DNA of 64,000 nt from DMER64 sp041654355 (GTDB lineage Bacteria; Bacteroidota; Bacteroidia; Bacteroidales; UBA932). The notes under the pieces were generated by a model that made no database searches, was not told the DNA's origin, and saw only the letters and a list, made by a program, of their open reading frames with translations. Where the stretch lies: the NCBI GenBank assembly GCA_041654355.1, contig JBAZDQ010000004.1, positions 23,844 to 87,843 of the forward strand, written 5' to 3'. Below, in pieces: positions 9,234 through 18,186 of the stretch. The translations under genes and the position numbers were made by a program. Within the stretch, counting starts at the first letter, position 1; every line of letters begins with the position of its first letter.

Positions 9234-10041
9234 CTTATTGGGCGGGCTGTTGGCTGTTGTATTGTATCTAATCGCCCAAAAATTCAAGGTTCAGGAAGAC
9301 CCCCGTATAGATCAGGTTCTGGAAGTATTACCGGGAGCTAATTGCGGAGGATGCGGCTATGCCGGTTGCCGGGCTTTTGCGGAAAATTTTGTTAAAAATC
9401 CCGACAATCCGGACTTTTTTTGCCCGGTAGGGGGAAACGATGTCATGAAAAAAGCGGCTGCCGTGCTGGGAAGGGATGTTCAGGAACAAATCCCTAAACT
9501 GGCGGTGTTGCGTTGTAACGGATCGTGTGATGTAAGGCCTGTTCTGAACACATATGACGGCAGTCCCAATTGTGCCGTAGCCGCCGATCTTTACGGGGGA
9601 GAGACAGGCTGTTCTTACGGATGCCTTGGATTAGGAGATTGCGTGGATGCCTGTACCTTTGATGCCATACATATTAATCCGCAGACAGGTCTGCCGGAAG
9701 TGGTGGAAGATAAATGTACCTCTTGCGGAGCCTGTGTAAAGGCGTGTCCCAGGAACATTCTGGAATTAAGACCTAAAGGACCGAAAAGCCGCAGGATCTA
9801 TGTGGCCTGTGCCAACAAGGACAAAGGGGCCGTGACCCGGAAAGTCTGTTCGGTCGGTTGTATAGGATGTCAATTATGCGTAAAAGCTTGTCCCTTTGAA
9901 GCTATAACTTTTGCCGATAATCTGGCGTATATAGATCCCGCAAAATGCCGTTTGTGCCGCAAATGCGTTGCCGTTTGTCCCACAGGCTGCATACTGGAGA
10001 TCAATTTTCCACCAAAAAAACAAGTGACCAATAATGAGTAA
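9196..10041 (+). CDS. rnfB: Rnf electron transport complex subunit B
   Basis: 281 residues. An N-terminal membrane anchor (about 5-25) is followed by the Fe-S domain GANCGGCGYAGCRAF and ferredoxin-type 4Fe-4S motifs (CTSCGACVKACP, CIGCQLCVKACP, CRLCRKCVAVCP). RnfB is taken to receive electrons from ferredoxin and pass them into the membrane complex. The ATG at 9196 gives the normal membrane N-terminus even though it lies within the RseC gene. It overlaps rnfC by 8 bp. Confidence 0.96.
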   Translation: MTSTLLYTILSLSLLGGLLAVVLYLIAQKFKVQEDPRIDQVLEVLPGANCGGCGYAGCRAFAENFVKNPDNPDFFCPVGGNDVMKKAAAVLGRDVQEQIPKLAVLRCNGSCDVRPVLNTYDGSPNCAVAADLYGGETGCSYGCLGLGDCVDACTFDAIHINPQTGLPEVVEDKCTSCGACVKACPRNILELRPKGPKSRRIYVACANKDKGAVTRKVCSVGCIGCQLCVKACPFEAITFADNLAYIDPAKCRLCRKCVAVCPTGCILEINFPPKKQVTNNE

Positions 10042-11377
10042 AACGTTTTCAATTGGAGGAATACATCCTAAGGACAGTAAATTCTCCAGGGATAAGTCCA
10101 TTGAAGAATTTCCCTTCCCAAAAAGGGTTGTCATTTCAATGAATCAGCATTTGGGAATGCCTGCCGTTCCGGTAGTGAAAAAGGGCGATGTGGTAAAAAC
10201 AGGTCAATTGATCGCCGAACCTGCAGGATTCGTATCAGCTCCTGTTCATGCTTCCGTCAGCGGAACGGTTGCCGATGTCGCCCCATATCCTGATTTTTTA
10301 GGAAAAAAAGTGTTGTCTGTTGTTATTGACACCGACGGAGATGAATGGATGGAAACCATTGACCGTTCTCCGGAGATTAAGCACGAGATCACAGCTACTC
10401 CCAAAGAGATTTTTAAAATTATTTCTGACTCGGGGATCGTAGGACTCGGGGGGGCGGCATTTCCCACCCATGTCAAGCTTACGCCCCTGGAAGGAATGAA
10501 ACCTGAGTACCTGATCCTGAACGGTGCCGAATGTGAACCTTACCTGACATCGGATTACCGTCTTATGATTGAGCATGCCCAGGAAATACTAATAGGAGGA
10601 GAAATGATGCGCCGCGTTTTGGGAGATGTGGCCGGGATCATTGGTATAGAAGAAAACAAGCCCAAGGCTATAGAGTTGATGAAAAGGCTGACAGCCAATT
10701 ATTTACAATGGAAAGTAGTGCCTTTGAAAAAGCGGTACCCGCAGGGCGGTGAAAAACAATTGATAGATGCAGTCCTGGGACGCAAGGTGCCTTCCTTCTC
10801 TCTTCCCATATCAACAGGGGCAGTGGTGCAGAATGTGGGTACGGCTTATGCTGTTTACGAGGCCGTTCAGAAACATAAACCCCTTATCACAAATGTTTTA
10901 TCAGTGAGTTCTTCTGATACTTCCATTCAAAAGAATTACCGGTTCCGTATAGGAACGCCAATACGGGAATTTTTATCGGCGGCAGGGGCCATGGATAAAG
11001 AAGGAAATTTATCACGTTCTTTTTGCAAAGTGGTTAACGGAGGCCCGATGATGGGAAAACCTGTTTCCAATCTGGAAGGACCGGTAATGAAAAGCACATC
11101 CGGTTTTGTCCTTTTTACGGAAAAAGAAACAAAAAGACAGGAACCCGGGGAATGCATCCGGTGTTCCAAATGTTTCCAGGCCTGTCCCATGAGGCTACAG
11201 CCCTATTTACTATACCAGCTGGCATTGGCCGGAAGAACCGAAGAATTGGATGAAAACCGGGTTTTCGACTGTATTGAATGCGGGTGTTGCCTCTATTCCT
11301 GTCCGGCACATATTCCTTTGCTGGATCAGATCCGTTTGGCCAAAAACGTATCATTGAAAAATAAACGCAAGAAATAA
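10034..11377 (+). CDS. rnfC: Rnf electron transport complex subunit C
   Basis: 447 residues. A N-terminal barrel-sandwich part (GGIHPKDSKFSRDKSIEEFP) precedes a NuoF-like nucleotide/FMN fold (SGIVGLGGAAFPTHVKL, NGAECEPYLTSDYRLM) and a C-terminal pair of 4Fe-4S motifs (CIRCSKCFQACP and CIECGCCLYSCP). RnfC is the peripheral subunit that exchanges electrons with NAD(H). Length and motif order are normal for the family. Confidence 0.96.
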   Translation: MSKTFSIGGIHPKDSKFSRDKSIEEFPFPKRVVISMNQHLGMPAVPVVKKGDVVKTGQLIAEPAGFVSAPVHASVSGTVADVAPYPDFLGKKVLSVVIDTDGDEWMETIDRSPEIKHEITATPKEIFKIISDSGIVGLGGAAFPTHVKLTPLEGMKPEYLILNGAECEPYLTSDYRLMIEHAQEILIGGEMMRRVLGDVAGIIGIEENKPKAIELMKRLTANYLQWKVVPLKKRYPQGGEKQLIDAVLGRKVPSFSLPISTGAVVQNVGTAYAVYEAVQKHKPLITNVLSVSSSDTSIQKNYRFRIGTPIREFLSAAGAMDKEGNLSRSFCKVVNGGPMMGKPVSNLEGPVMKSTSGFVLFTEKETKRQEPGECIRCSKCFQACPMRLQPYLLYQLALAGRTEELDENRVFDCIECGCCLYSCPAHIPLLDQIRLAKNVSLKNKRKK

Positions 11378-11378
11378 T

Positions 11379-12422
11379 ATGGACAAACTACTTATTTCAC
11401 CGGCTCCACACCTGCACAGTAAAGACAGTACCCGAAGGATAATGCGTGATGTGATTATTGCGCTGATGCCTTCTGTTCTGGTGAGCGTTTATTTTGCAGG
11501 CCTAAGTGCATTGCTGGTTCTGGTTGTGTCGGTTGCGGGTTGTGTTTTGCTTGAACATCTCATAGCCCGGTACCTTATGAAAAAGAAAACAACGATTAGC
11601 GATTTGTCTGCCGTTGTAACCGGGATACTGCTGGCCCTGAATTTGCCTGTATCCTCTCCCTGGTGGATGGTACTGATAGGATGTATAGTAGCTATCGGCA
11701 TTGCAAAAATGACCTTTGGGGGTCTGGGTCACAATTTATTCAATCCGGCCCTGGTAGCCCGGGTTTTCCTTCTGATCTCTTTCCCGGTCCAGATGACCAA
11801 CTGGACGGTTTCAAACAGTATTTTCAGGCCCGATACATGGGAACTTCCCAAAGGCCTTTTAGGCGCTCAGGGTCAATTACTGGATGCCTCTTCGGGTGCC
11901 ACTCCACTGGGTATTATCAAGGAAGGGCTGGCCAACGGGATGACCATGGAAACACTTAGCCAACAACATGATTTCTCTTATTGGCATATGTTGTTCGGTC
12001 ATATTGACGGCTCCATGGGAGAAGCCTCGGTTCTGGCCATTCTTGCCGGATTGTTCTACCTTCTGATAAGAAAAGTCATACGTCCGGTTATTCCTTTATC
12101 TATAGTAATCACCGTTGCTTTGTTCTCGGGTATTTTGTGGCTGACGGATCCTTCCCAATATGCAGATCCTATCTTCCACTTGCTTACAGGGGGTTTGTTG
12201 CTGGGAGCTGTTTTTATGGCTACCGATTATACCACTTCGCCCATGTCTCCGCTGGGAATGATCATTTTTGGTGTTGGTATTGGGGCAGTTACCATGGTGA
12301 TCAGGATCTGGGGTGCTTATCCGGAAGGGGTCTCGTTTGCCATTTTGTTTATGAACGCTCTGGTCCCACTGCTAAATAAGATCAAACCGTTCCCTTATCA
12401 AAAGGAGGTGAGTCGTGGCTAG
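11379..12422 (+). CDS. rnfD: Rnf electron transport complex subunit D
   Basis: 347 residues with about nine or ten membrane segments. The flavinylation motif SGATPLG is present with the acceptor threonine at about residue 175, where FMN is covalently attached in RnfD/NqrB. Conserved NPALVARVF and AVFMATDYTTSPMSPLG segments are seen. It begins 1 bp after rnfC and overlaps rnfG by 8 bp. Confidence 0.96.
   Translation: MDKLLISPAPHLHSKDSTRRIMRDVIIALMPSVLVSVYFAGLSALLVLVVSVAGCVLLEHLIARYLMKKKTTISDLSAVVTGILLALNLPVSSPWWMVLIGCIVAIGIAKMTFGGLGHNLFNPALVARVFLLISFPVQMTNWTVSNSIFRPDTWELPKGLLGAQGQLLDASSGATPLGIIKEGLANGMTMETLSQQHDFSYWHMLFGHIDGSMGEASVLAILAGLFYLLIRKVIRPVIPLSIVITVALFSGILWLTDPSQYADPIFHLLTGGLLLGAVFMATDYTTSPMSPLGMIIFGVGIGAVTMVIRIWGAYPEGVSFAILFMNALVPLLNKIKPFPYQKEVSRG
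12401..12411 (+). promoter_or_regulatory. Strong Shine-Dalgarno site of rnfG
   Basis: AAAGGAGGTGA lies within the 3' end of rnfD, 6 nt (from the end of AGGAGG) before the GTG start of rnfG. It fixes that start codon. Strong SD sites are rare in this window, seen at only four genes. Confidence 0.8.
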
Positions 12423-13002
12423 AGAATCAAATTTCAGAAACATGTTTCTTTGCCTGCTGATTATTTGTCTTGGCGGATCGGCTTTACTGGGAGGCGTTTA
12501 CCTTATGACATACCAACCCATAGCAGATGCGCAGGCCACAAAAGTGAACCAGGCACTGGCCGGGGTATTGCCGGAATTTGACAATATCCCCGCTGAAGAA
12601 GCTTACCAGATTCAGATGGACGGCAGGGCAGTAACCATTTATCCGGCAACAAAAGCCGGGGTGTTTGCCGGGGTGGCAGTAGAAGCTGTTACCACAAAAG
12701 GTTTTGGAGGACCCATAACCTTGATGGTAGGCTTTAAGGCCGATGGCACTATTTACAACACTGCCGTTATTTCGCACTCGGAAACACCGGGTCTGGGAGA
12801 TAAGATGGACCCGAAAAAAAGTGATTTCAGTCAGCAATTCAAAGGTAAAAATCCCAAGACCTTTAAACTGGCTGTAAAAAAAGACGGAGGACAGGTGGAC
12901 GCCATTACGGCAGCTACTATCAGTTCCCGGGCTTTTTGTGATGCGTTGGACCTGGCATACAGAGCATTCACACAGGCTGCCCAAAAAGGAGGTGATCAAT
13001 GA
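12415..13002 (+). CDS. rnfG: Rnf electron transport complex subunit G
   Basis: 195 residues. One N-terminal membrane segment (about 8-28) is followed by a periplasmic FMN-binding domain. The covalent FMN attachment motif is DAITAATISS, acceptor threonine about residue 168. Other family landmarks are GFGGPITLMVGF and HSETPGLGDKM. The start is a GTG chosen because a strong SD site stands at the right distance. It overlaps rnfE by 4 bp. Confidence 0.95.
   Translation: MARESNFRNMFLCLLIICLGGSALLGGVYLMTYQPIADAQATKVNQALAGVLPEFDNIPAEEAYQIQMDGRAVTIYPATKAGVFAGVAVEAVTTKGFGGPITLMVGFKADGTIYNTAVISHSETPGLGDKMDPKKSDFSQQFKGKNPKTFKLAVKKDGGQVDAITAATISSRAFCDALDLAYRAFTQAAQKGGDQ
12985..12997 (+). promoter_or_regulatory. 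Near-perfect Shine-Dalgarno site of rnfE
   Basis: AAAGGAGGTGATC is complementary over 13 nt to the usual bacterial 16S rRNA 3' end. AGGAGG ends 6 nt before the rnfE ATG. This is the strongest SD in the window, in a lineage whose anti-SD is normally occluded. Confidence 0.85.
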
Positions 13003-13580
13003 ATAAATTAAGTATTATAACCAAAGGCATCATAAAAGAGAACCCCATTTTTGTGTTAGTACTGGGTATGTGTCCCACCCTGGGCACCACAACATCTGCT
13101 TTTAATGGTTTGGGAATGGGACTGGCAACGACTTTTGTACTCATGTTGTCAAACCTGGTTATATCCCTTATCGCGGGATTGATCCCGGCTAAGGTCAGGA
13201 TTCCTTCTTTCATAGTTGTCATAGCTGTTTTTGTTACGGTGGTGCAATTGATCATGCAGGCTTACGTGCCTGCCCTGTACGAAACGCTGGGGTTGTTTAT
13301 TCCGCTCATTGTTGTCAACTGTATTGTATTGGGTCGTGCCGAGGCCTTTGCCAGCAAAAACAGACCGCTGGACTCTTTCCTGGACGGAGTGGGGGCCGGC
13401 ATTGGTTTTACACTGGGATTAACAGTCTTGGGAGCCGTACGTGAGTTGTTGGGCTCGGGTGCTTTCTTCGGCTGGAAGATCCTGCCCGGAGATGCCATGC
13501 TGGTCTTCATCCTGGCACCCGGTGCCTTTATAGCGTTGGGTTATCTGATGGTCCTGTTCAACAAGATAAAAAAGGCATAG
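12999..13580 (+). CDS. rnfE: Rnf electron transport complex subunit E
   Basis: 193 residues with six predicted membrane segments. RnfE/RsxE landmarks are ENPIFVLVLGMCPTLGTTTSA near the N-terminus and FIPLIVVNCIVLGRAEAFAS in the middle. RnfE and RnfA form inverted, homologous membrane subunits that carry a shared Fe-S cluster and part of the ion path. It ends 3 bp before rnfA. Confidence 0.96.
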   Translation: MNKLSIITKGIIKENPIFVLVLGMCPTLGTTTSAFNGLGMGLATTFVLMLSNLVISLIAGLIPAKVRIPSFIVVIAVFVTVVQLIMQAYVPALYETLGLFIPLIVVNCIVLGRAEAFASKNRPLDSFLDGVGAGIGFTLGLTVLGAVRELLGSGAFFGWKILPGDAMLVFILAPGAFIALGYLMVLFNKIKKA

Positions 13581-13583
13581 GTT

Positions 13584-14183
13584 ATGGAATATATTCTGAT
13601 CATTATATCGGCAGTATTTGTCAACAATATTGTATTGAACCAGTTTCTGGGCGTATGTCCGTTCCTGGGTGTATCCAATAAAATATCCACTGCCGCAGGT
13701 ATGAGTGCCGCCGTGGTTTTTGTAATGACACTGGCTACTCTTATCACCTATCTGATACAAAATTATGTTCTGAATCCGCTGAATATCGGCTTCATGCAAA
13801 CGGTCACTTTCATTTTGGTGATCGCTTCGCTTGTCCAGATGGTAGAGATCATACTGAAAAAAATATCGCCTGCCCTATACCAGGCTTTGGGAATATTTCT
13901 TCCTTTGATCACTACCAACTGTGCCGTCCTGGGTGTTGCCATTATTGTGGTAACCAAAGAATTTACTTTTTCCGGAACTGCAGCCATGCTGAATTTGCCC
14001 CAGGCTATTGTTTATGCTGCTTCCATGGCTTTGGGCTTTGGCCTGGCCCTGATCATTTTTGCCGGGTTGCGTGAACACATGGATCTGGTGGGTGTCCCCA
14101 AACCGTTCAGGGGCGTTCCTATAGCATTGATAACAGCCGGGATACTGGCATTGGCTTTTATGGGTTTTTCGGGAATTGTCTGA
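13584..14183 (+). CDS. rnfA: Rnf electron transport complex subunit A
   Basis: 199 residues with six membrane segments. RnfA signatures are NNIVLNQFLGVCPFLGVSNK and FLPLITTNCAVLGVAI, mirroring those of RnfE. It completes the set B-C-D-G-E-A, so the window encodes a whole Rnf complex coupling ferredoxin:NAD+ redox exchange to Na+ or H+ transport. Which ion is used cannot be read from the sequence. Confidence 0.96.
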   Translation: MEYILIIISAVFVNNIVLNQFLGVCPFLGVSNKISTAAGMSAAVVFVMTLATLITYLIQNYVLNPLNIGFMQTVTFILVIASLVQMVEIILKKISPALYQALGIFLPLITTNCAVLGVAIIVVTKEFTFSGTAAMLNLPQAIVYAASMALGFGLALIIFAGLREHMDLVGVPKPFRGVPIALITAGILALAFMGFSGIV

Positions 14184-14201
14184 CCTCAAAACCATGTATT
14201 T

Positions 14202-14432
14202 ATGGAAACTATTGAACAACTGGAAAAATTTGTAAAGACCGCAGAAGGATCCCGTGACCAGACAGCGTGGTATAAATTGGGGGATCTGTACCGTAAACAT
14301 GAAAGGTGGGGAGATGCCCTGAATGCTTATGCCAAATGTATGGAGCTGGGGGCCTGCAATGCAGCAAGGGAAGCTTCGGATGCCATCCACCGTATTCTGA
14401 ATTTCAGGAATACGGATAGTATGAATCCCTGA
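14202..14432 (+). CDS. Small TPR-like protein
   Basis: 76 residues. The segment AWYKLGDLYRKHERWGDALNAYAKCMELG (about 21-49) is a single canonical tetratricopeptide-type repeat, with a preceding helix and a following helix that could make a minimal helical bundle. No signal peptide is seen. It lies 18 bp behind rnfA, so it is probably read with the Rnf operon, and it ends 6 bp before the convergent carboxypeptidase gene. Its function is unknown; a small adaptor role is possible but unproven. Confidence 0.72.
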   Translation: METIEQLEKFVKTAEGSRDQTAWYKLGDLYRKHERWGDALNAYAKCMELGACNAAREASDAIHRILNFRNTDSMNP

Positions 14433-14438
14433 TCCTTT

Positions 14439-15308
14439 TTAATTCAGAAGAGCAGTAAGTCCGTAATCCATTAACCGGGCAGCATCTTTATACCGTAAGT
14501 GTGATGACGGAGCTTTCATGACTACTGCGATGACTCTTTTATCTGCCAGTTTTGCGGTAGCCGTTATACAGAGACCCGCCGCAGAAGTATAACCTGTTTT
14601 AAAACCATCACATCCGTTGTAGGCGTAAGAACGTCCCGGTAATAATCCGTTTGTAGCCCAATAGGTAGTGCCCCTGAAAATCATGCTGGTCAAAGACGTG
14701 AAATTTAAAATATCAGGAAATCTGATGATGAATTCACGTGTGAGAAGGGCCATGGATCGGGGAGATATTCCGTTTCCGGAAGACAACCCGGAAGCATCCG
14801 TATAATGGGCGTTCAGGCCCAGCGAATCTGCATAACGGTTCATGATGACCGCAAAATCCTGTTCCGTTCCGCCGGACAGGTATTCTCCCAGTGCAACGGC
14901 ACAGGCATTGGCAGAAACCACGCATAAGGCTTGAATCATTTCATCCACCGAATAGGTAAGGGTCTCATTCAATGGCACGTTGGATTCTCCGGGATTGACC
15001 GATCGGGAAGCGGCATAAGTACTGACCGGGATCTGGGATTGCAACGACAGGTAGCCTTTCTCTATATGATCAAAAACGATGTACATGGTCATAACCTTTG
15101 TCATACTTGCCGGTACAAGCAGGAAGTCAGGGCCTTCCGAATACAATTCGGTCCCTGTGGCAGCGTCAATGACTATAGCCCCCTGACAACTAAGGCTTAA
15201 GGAAATTCCCGGTTCCCCGCCCGGACCGGGTTCGGGAGTGATCTGTTTCCCGCACGATGCAAGAACCAGCAAAAGCATCCACAAACCCTTCAGAGGTACA
15301 TTTTTCAT
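14439..15308 (-). CDS. D-alanyl-D-alanine carboxypeptidase (S11 family), lipoprotein
   Basis: 289 residues. A lipoprotein signal ends at LASC (Cys19). The penicillin-binding catalytic motifs are complete: SMTK (S68-K71), SAN (132-134) and KTG (237-239). It should trim the terminal D-Ala from peptidoglycan stem peptides in the periplasm as a class C low-molecular-weight PBP. It lacks the C-terminal beta domain and amphipathic anchor of E. coli PBP5, consistent with anchoring by the lipid at the N-terminus. It is divergent from the GH2 gene across a 38-bp region holding two promoter boxes. Confidence 0.93.
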   Translation of the reverse strand: MKNVPLKGLWMLLLVLASCGKQITPEPGPGGEPGISLSLSCQGAIVIDAATGTELYSEGPDFLLVPASMTKVMTMYIVFDHIEKGYLSLQSQIPVSTYAASRSVNPGESNVPLNETLTYSVDEMIQALCVVSANACAVALGEYLSGGTEQDFAVIMNRYADSLGLNAHYTDASGLSSGNGISPRSMALLTREFIIRFPDILNFTSLTSMIFRGTTYWATNGLLPGRSYAYNGCDGFKTGYTSAAGLCITATAKLADKRVIAVVMKAPSSHLRYKDAARLMDYGLTALLN

Positions 15309-15313
15309 GGTTC

Positions 15314-15321
15314 CAAAGATA
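15314..15321 (-). promoter_or_regulatory. Promoter -7 box of the S11 carboxypeptidase gene
   Basis: TAtcTTTG on the minus strand, 5 nt before the ATG. At this distance the transcript would have almost no leader. The oppositely oriented box of the GH2 gene begins 13 nt away. Confidence 0.7.
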
Positions 15322-15334
15322 TGAAATATAGCGT

Positions 15335-15342
15335 TATCTTTG
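15335..15342 (+). promoter_or_regulatory. Promoter -7 box of the GH2 lipoprotein gene
   Basis: TAtcTTTG, exact consensus, ending 4 nt before the ATG at 15347. The predicted mRNA would be leaderless or nearly so. Confidence 0.7.
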
Positions 15343-15346
15343 CTTT

Positions 15347-17668
15347 ATGAAAAGAATTGCCTGGATGCTTTTATTGGGGATCATTTCATGTAGTGATCCT
15401 GTGAATTACGCCATAGAGGATATTAACACCGGATGGGAATTTTGGACAGAACAGACTCCCGGAGATGTACAGGAAGTTTTTTTACCGCATACTCCCCGTC
15501 TTGAACCTTACCTGGTCAACAACCAGTGGCAGGGAATATGCTGGTACAAAAGAAACTTTAGAATCCCCAAAGGAAAACACGTCCTGGTTCGTTTTGAGGG
15601 AGCCATGAACGTTGCCGAGGCGTGGGTCAACGGGCATTATGCGGGTAAACATATGGGAGGCTTTCTTCCTTTTGTCATTGATGTGACAGCAGTTCTGAAA
15701 AAAAACGGAGACCGCTCTTCCCTTGCTGAACTGAAAATACGGCTTGATAACCATGATAATCCGGTTACCGGACCCAAACCGCTGGAACTGCTGGATTTCA
15801 ACATGTACGGAGGACTCTACAGGGAGGCCCGTATGGTAATCAAATCATCTTTATACATCACTGATCCTATTCTGGAGAATACGCCTGCCGGAGGGGGTGT
15901 CCTGGTTACTTATCCCGCCTTTTCTCATGAAGAAGTTCTTACGAATGTGCTAACACACATCCGTTATGCCCCTTTGAATGAAAAAGAACCGGAGCGGCAG
16001 GTTTTTACCGTGCAACAGACCCTCTTGGCCGGAGACAGTGTTTGTGCGGTGTCCCGGAAAAACTATGCGCTGGATAAAAACAGTTCCTTTACTGCGGCAG
16101 ATTCCCTTATTATTGAAAGCCCGGTACTCTGGAGTCCGGACCATCCTTTTTGTTACGATCTGGTAACAGAAGTCCTCATAAAAGACACGAAAGGAAAACA
16201 AGCAGTAATTGACAGTCGTAAGACCACAGTCGGTTTACGACAGGTTGAATTTGAAGGGAAAAGCCTTTATGTAAACGGCAAAAAAATATTTTTAACAGGT
16301 GTGAACCGCCACCAGGAATATCCTTATGTGGGATATGCTGTTCCGGGAAACGCACAATGGCGGGATGCCGTTAAGATCAAAGAAGCCGGTTTTGATCTGG
16401 TTCGGTTGTCTCACTATCCCCACTCACCGGAATTCATGGAAGCTTGTAACCGTTTGGGTTTATTTGTACTGGATGCGGTACCGGGCTGGCAGTATTTTTC
16501 GGAAGACTCTTTGTTCCAGGAACAGGTGATACAGACAGCCCGGGATATGATACGCCGGGATCGCAATCATCCCTGTGTGCTGGCCTGGGAAATATCCCTG
16601 AATGAGTCTTGGATGAGTGAAGATTTTATTGACAGGATCATTCAGGCTTCCCGCAGCGAAATGCCTGTTCCTGTCTATACCGCCGGCTGGCAGGAATACG
16701 GTTACGACATACTCTTGCAGGCCAGGCAGCATCGTTTAAGTCATTCCCTTGCCCATACGCCCAAACCTTATATAGTTTCTGAATACGGAGATTGGGAATA
16801 TTACGCCATGAACGCCGGTTTGTCCCAGGAGAACTGGGAAAATCTGATGCCTCAGGAACGATCCAGCCGCCAGTTAAGGGAATACGGCCAAAAACGTTTG
16901 CTTCAGCAGGCTACCAATATACAGGAAGCTCATAATAGCAATTATGCGGTCAATGCCTGCGGGGATAATTATTGGGTAATGTTTGATTACAACAGGGGCT
17001 ATGCCGAGGATTTGGAAGCCTCTGGTATCATGTCTGCTGAAAGGTTGCCGAAATTTTCATATTATTTTTTCCGATCGCAACGATCTCCGGTACAAGATCC
17101 CATGGTATATATAGCCGATTATTGGGAAGAAAAAGAGACTCCTGACCGGGAAGTACGTGTTTTCAGCAACGCCGGTTATGTGGAATTGTGGCTGAACGGA
17201 GAGTTGTTGGAAAGAAGAAGCCCCGATGAAAACGCATTATCCAATAACCTGCCTCACCCACCGTTTACTTTTAAAATTCCCCGATACCGCACAGGATGGC
17301 TAAAAGCCTTAGCCTATTGCGGGGACCGGGTATGCGCCACTGACAGCGTGCATACCCCGGGTGAACCCGTTAATGTTGAATGGTGGACGGACACAGGTCA
17401 CGTGGCTCCTGCACCCAATGATCTGCTATTTGTTTATGCTCAGGCCGTTGATAAGATGGGGAACTCCGTTCCTTCGGCCAAAGGCAACGTTATGTTTACT
17501 GTGGAAGGAAAAGGTATGTTATTAATAGGGGAAGGCCCCGAAGGAATCCCGATGGAATCCGGCCGTATAAGTGCTCCGTTGCGTGCCGGAACGGCATTTG
17601 TTTTATTGCGCATCTTACCCGGATGGAAAGGAAATAATCCGCAAATTTCCGTAACTTTGGAATTATGA
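15347..17668 (+). CDS. Glycoside hydrolase family 2 enzyme, lipoprotein
   Basis: 773 residues with a lipoprotein signal (GIISC, Cys15). Domains in order: GH2 sugar-binding (about 30-170), immunoglobulin-like (about 180-300), TIM barrel (about 305-590) and a DUF4982-like/C-terminal beta region from about 600. Expected catalytic residues are E420 (acid/base, LNES context) and E479 (nucleophile, VSEYGDWE). Beta-galactosidase is the commonest activity of this architecture, but beta-glucuronidase or beta-mannosidase is not excluded. The lipid anchor suggests an envelope location. The stop overlaps the next gene by 4 bp. Confidence 0.9.
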   Translation: MKRIAWMLLLGIISCSDPVNYAIEDINTGWEFWTEQTPGDVQEVFLPHTPRLEPYLVNNQWQGICWYKRNFRIPKGKHVLVRFEGAMNVAEAWVNGHYAGKHMGGFLPFVIDVTAVLKKNGDRSSLAELKIRLDNHDNPVTGPKPLELLDFNMYGGLYREARMVIKSSLYITDPILENTPAGGGVLVTYPAFSHEEVLTNVLTHIRYAPLNEKEPERQVFTVQQTLLAGDSVCAVSRKNYALDKNSSFTAADSLIIESPVLWSPDHPFCYDLVTEVLIKDTKGKQAVIDSRKTTVGLRQVEFEGKSLYVNGKKIFLTGVNRHQEYPYVGYAVPGNAQWRDAVKIKEAGFDLVRLSHYPHSPEFMEACNRLGLFVLDAVPGWQYFSEDSLFQEQVIQTARDMIRRDRNHPCVLAWEISLNESWMSEDFIDRIIQASRSEMPVPVYTAGWQEYGYDILLQARQHRLSHSLAHTPKPYIVSEYGDWEYYAMNAGLSQENWENLMPQERSSRQLREYGQKRLLQQATNIQEAHNSNYAVNACGDNYWVMFDYNRGYAEDLEASGIMSAERLPKFSYYFFRSQRSPVQDPMVYIADYWEEKETPDREVRVFSNAGYVELWLNGELLERRSPDENALSNNLPHPPFTFKIPRYRTGWLKALAYCGDRVCATDSVHTPGEPVNVEWWTDTGHVAPAPNDLLFVYAQAVDKMGNSVPSAKGNVMFTVEGKGMLLIGEGPEGIPMESGRISAPLRAGTAFVLLRILPGWKGNNPQISVTLEL

Positions 17669-18186
17669 AAATGAATATCAGAATATTATTCCTGGTTTTG
17701 GCAACCGGCTTTATGACTGCTTCATGCCAGGATTTGGGTCACACGTATACGTATTATTTCGGATCCCGTACCGAGATCACCTTCAGTGAAGTTACCGCTT
17801 CTACGACACCCGGTTTGCGGGAACTTGCCACCATGCTTTCCGAAAAAAGCAATGACATCCAGAAAGATTTTCAATTTGACTGGATGGTAAACGGAGCAGG
17901 AAGCACGAAGGAAGAAGCCCTGGACAATGCCGTAAATGAGGCTATAGCGGGATTTACAGTCAGTGTGGTTAATTCTTTTACATTGGAAATGAGTGCTTTC
18001 CGCACCGAGTTTAATGTAAAAAAACAGGAATTATCCGGACTCCTTTCCCAGGAAACAGGATCGGTAAATTTCACGGTTCACCTGTATTTAACGGCAGACA
18101 GTGATGTTACTGCAGTCTATGAAATACCCCTGGCCGTTTCAGAATCCTTTACGTTTGAGTGTCGCGGAAAGAATGATACGTATTAA
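17665..18186 (+). CDS. Lipoprotein of unknown function
   Basis: 173 residues. A lipoprotein signal ends at TASC (Cys21). The rest looks like a small beta-rich domain with one amphipathic helix (STKEEALDNAVNEAIAGFTV). I do not recognise a family. It is translationally coupled to the GH2 gene by an ATGA overlap, so it may help that enzyme, for example in substrate binding or localisation; this is inference. It overlaps the convergent PPIase gene by 4 bp. Confidence 0.7.
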   Translation: MKMNIRILFLVLATGFMTASCQDLGHTYTYYFGSRTEITFSEVTASTTPGLRELATMLSEKSNDIQKDFQFDWMVNGAGSTKEEALDNAVNEAIAGFTVSVVNSFTLEMSAFRTEFNVKKQELSGLLSQETGSVNFTVHLYLTADSDVTAVYEIPLAVSESFTFECRGKNDTY

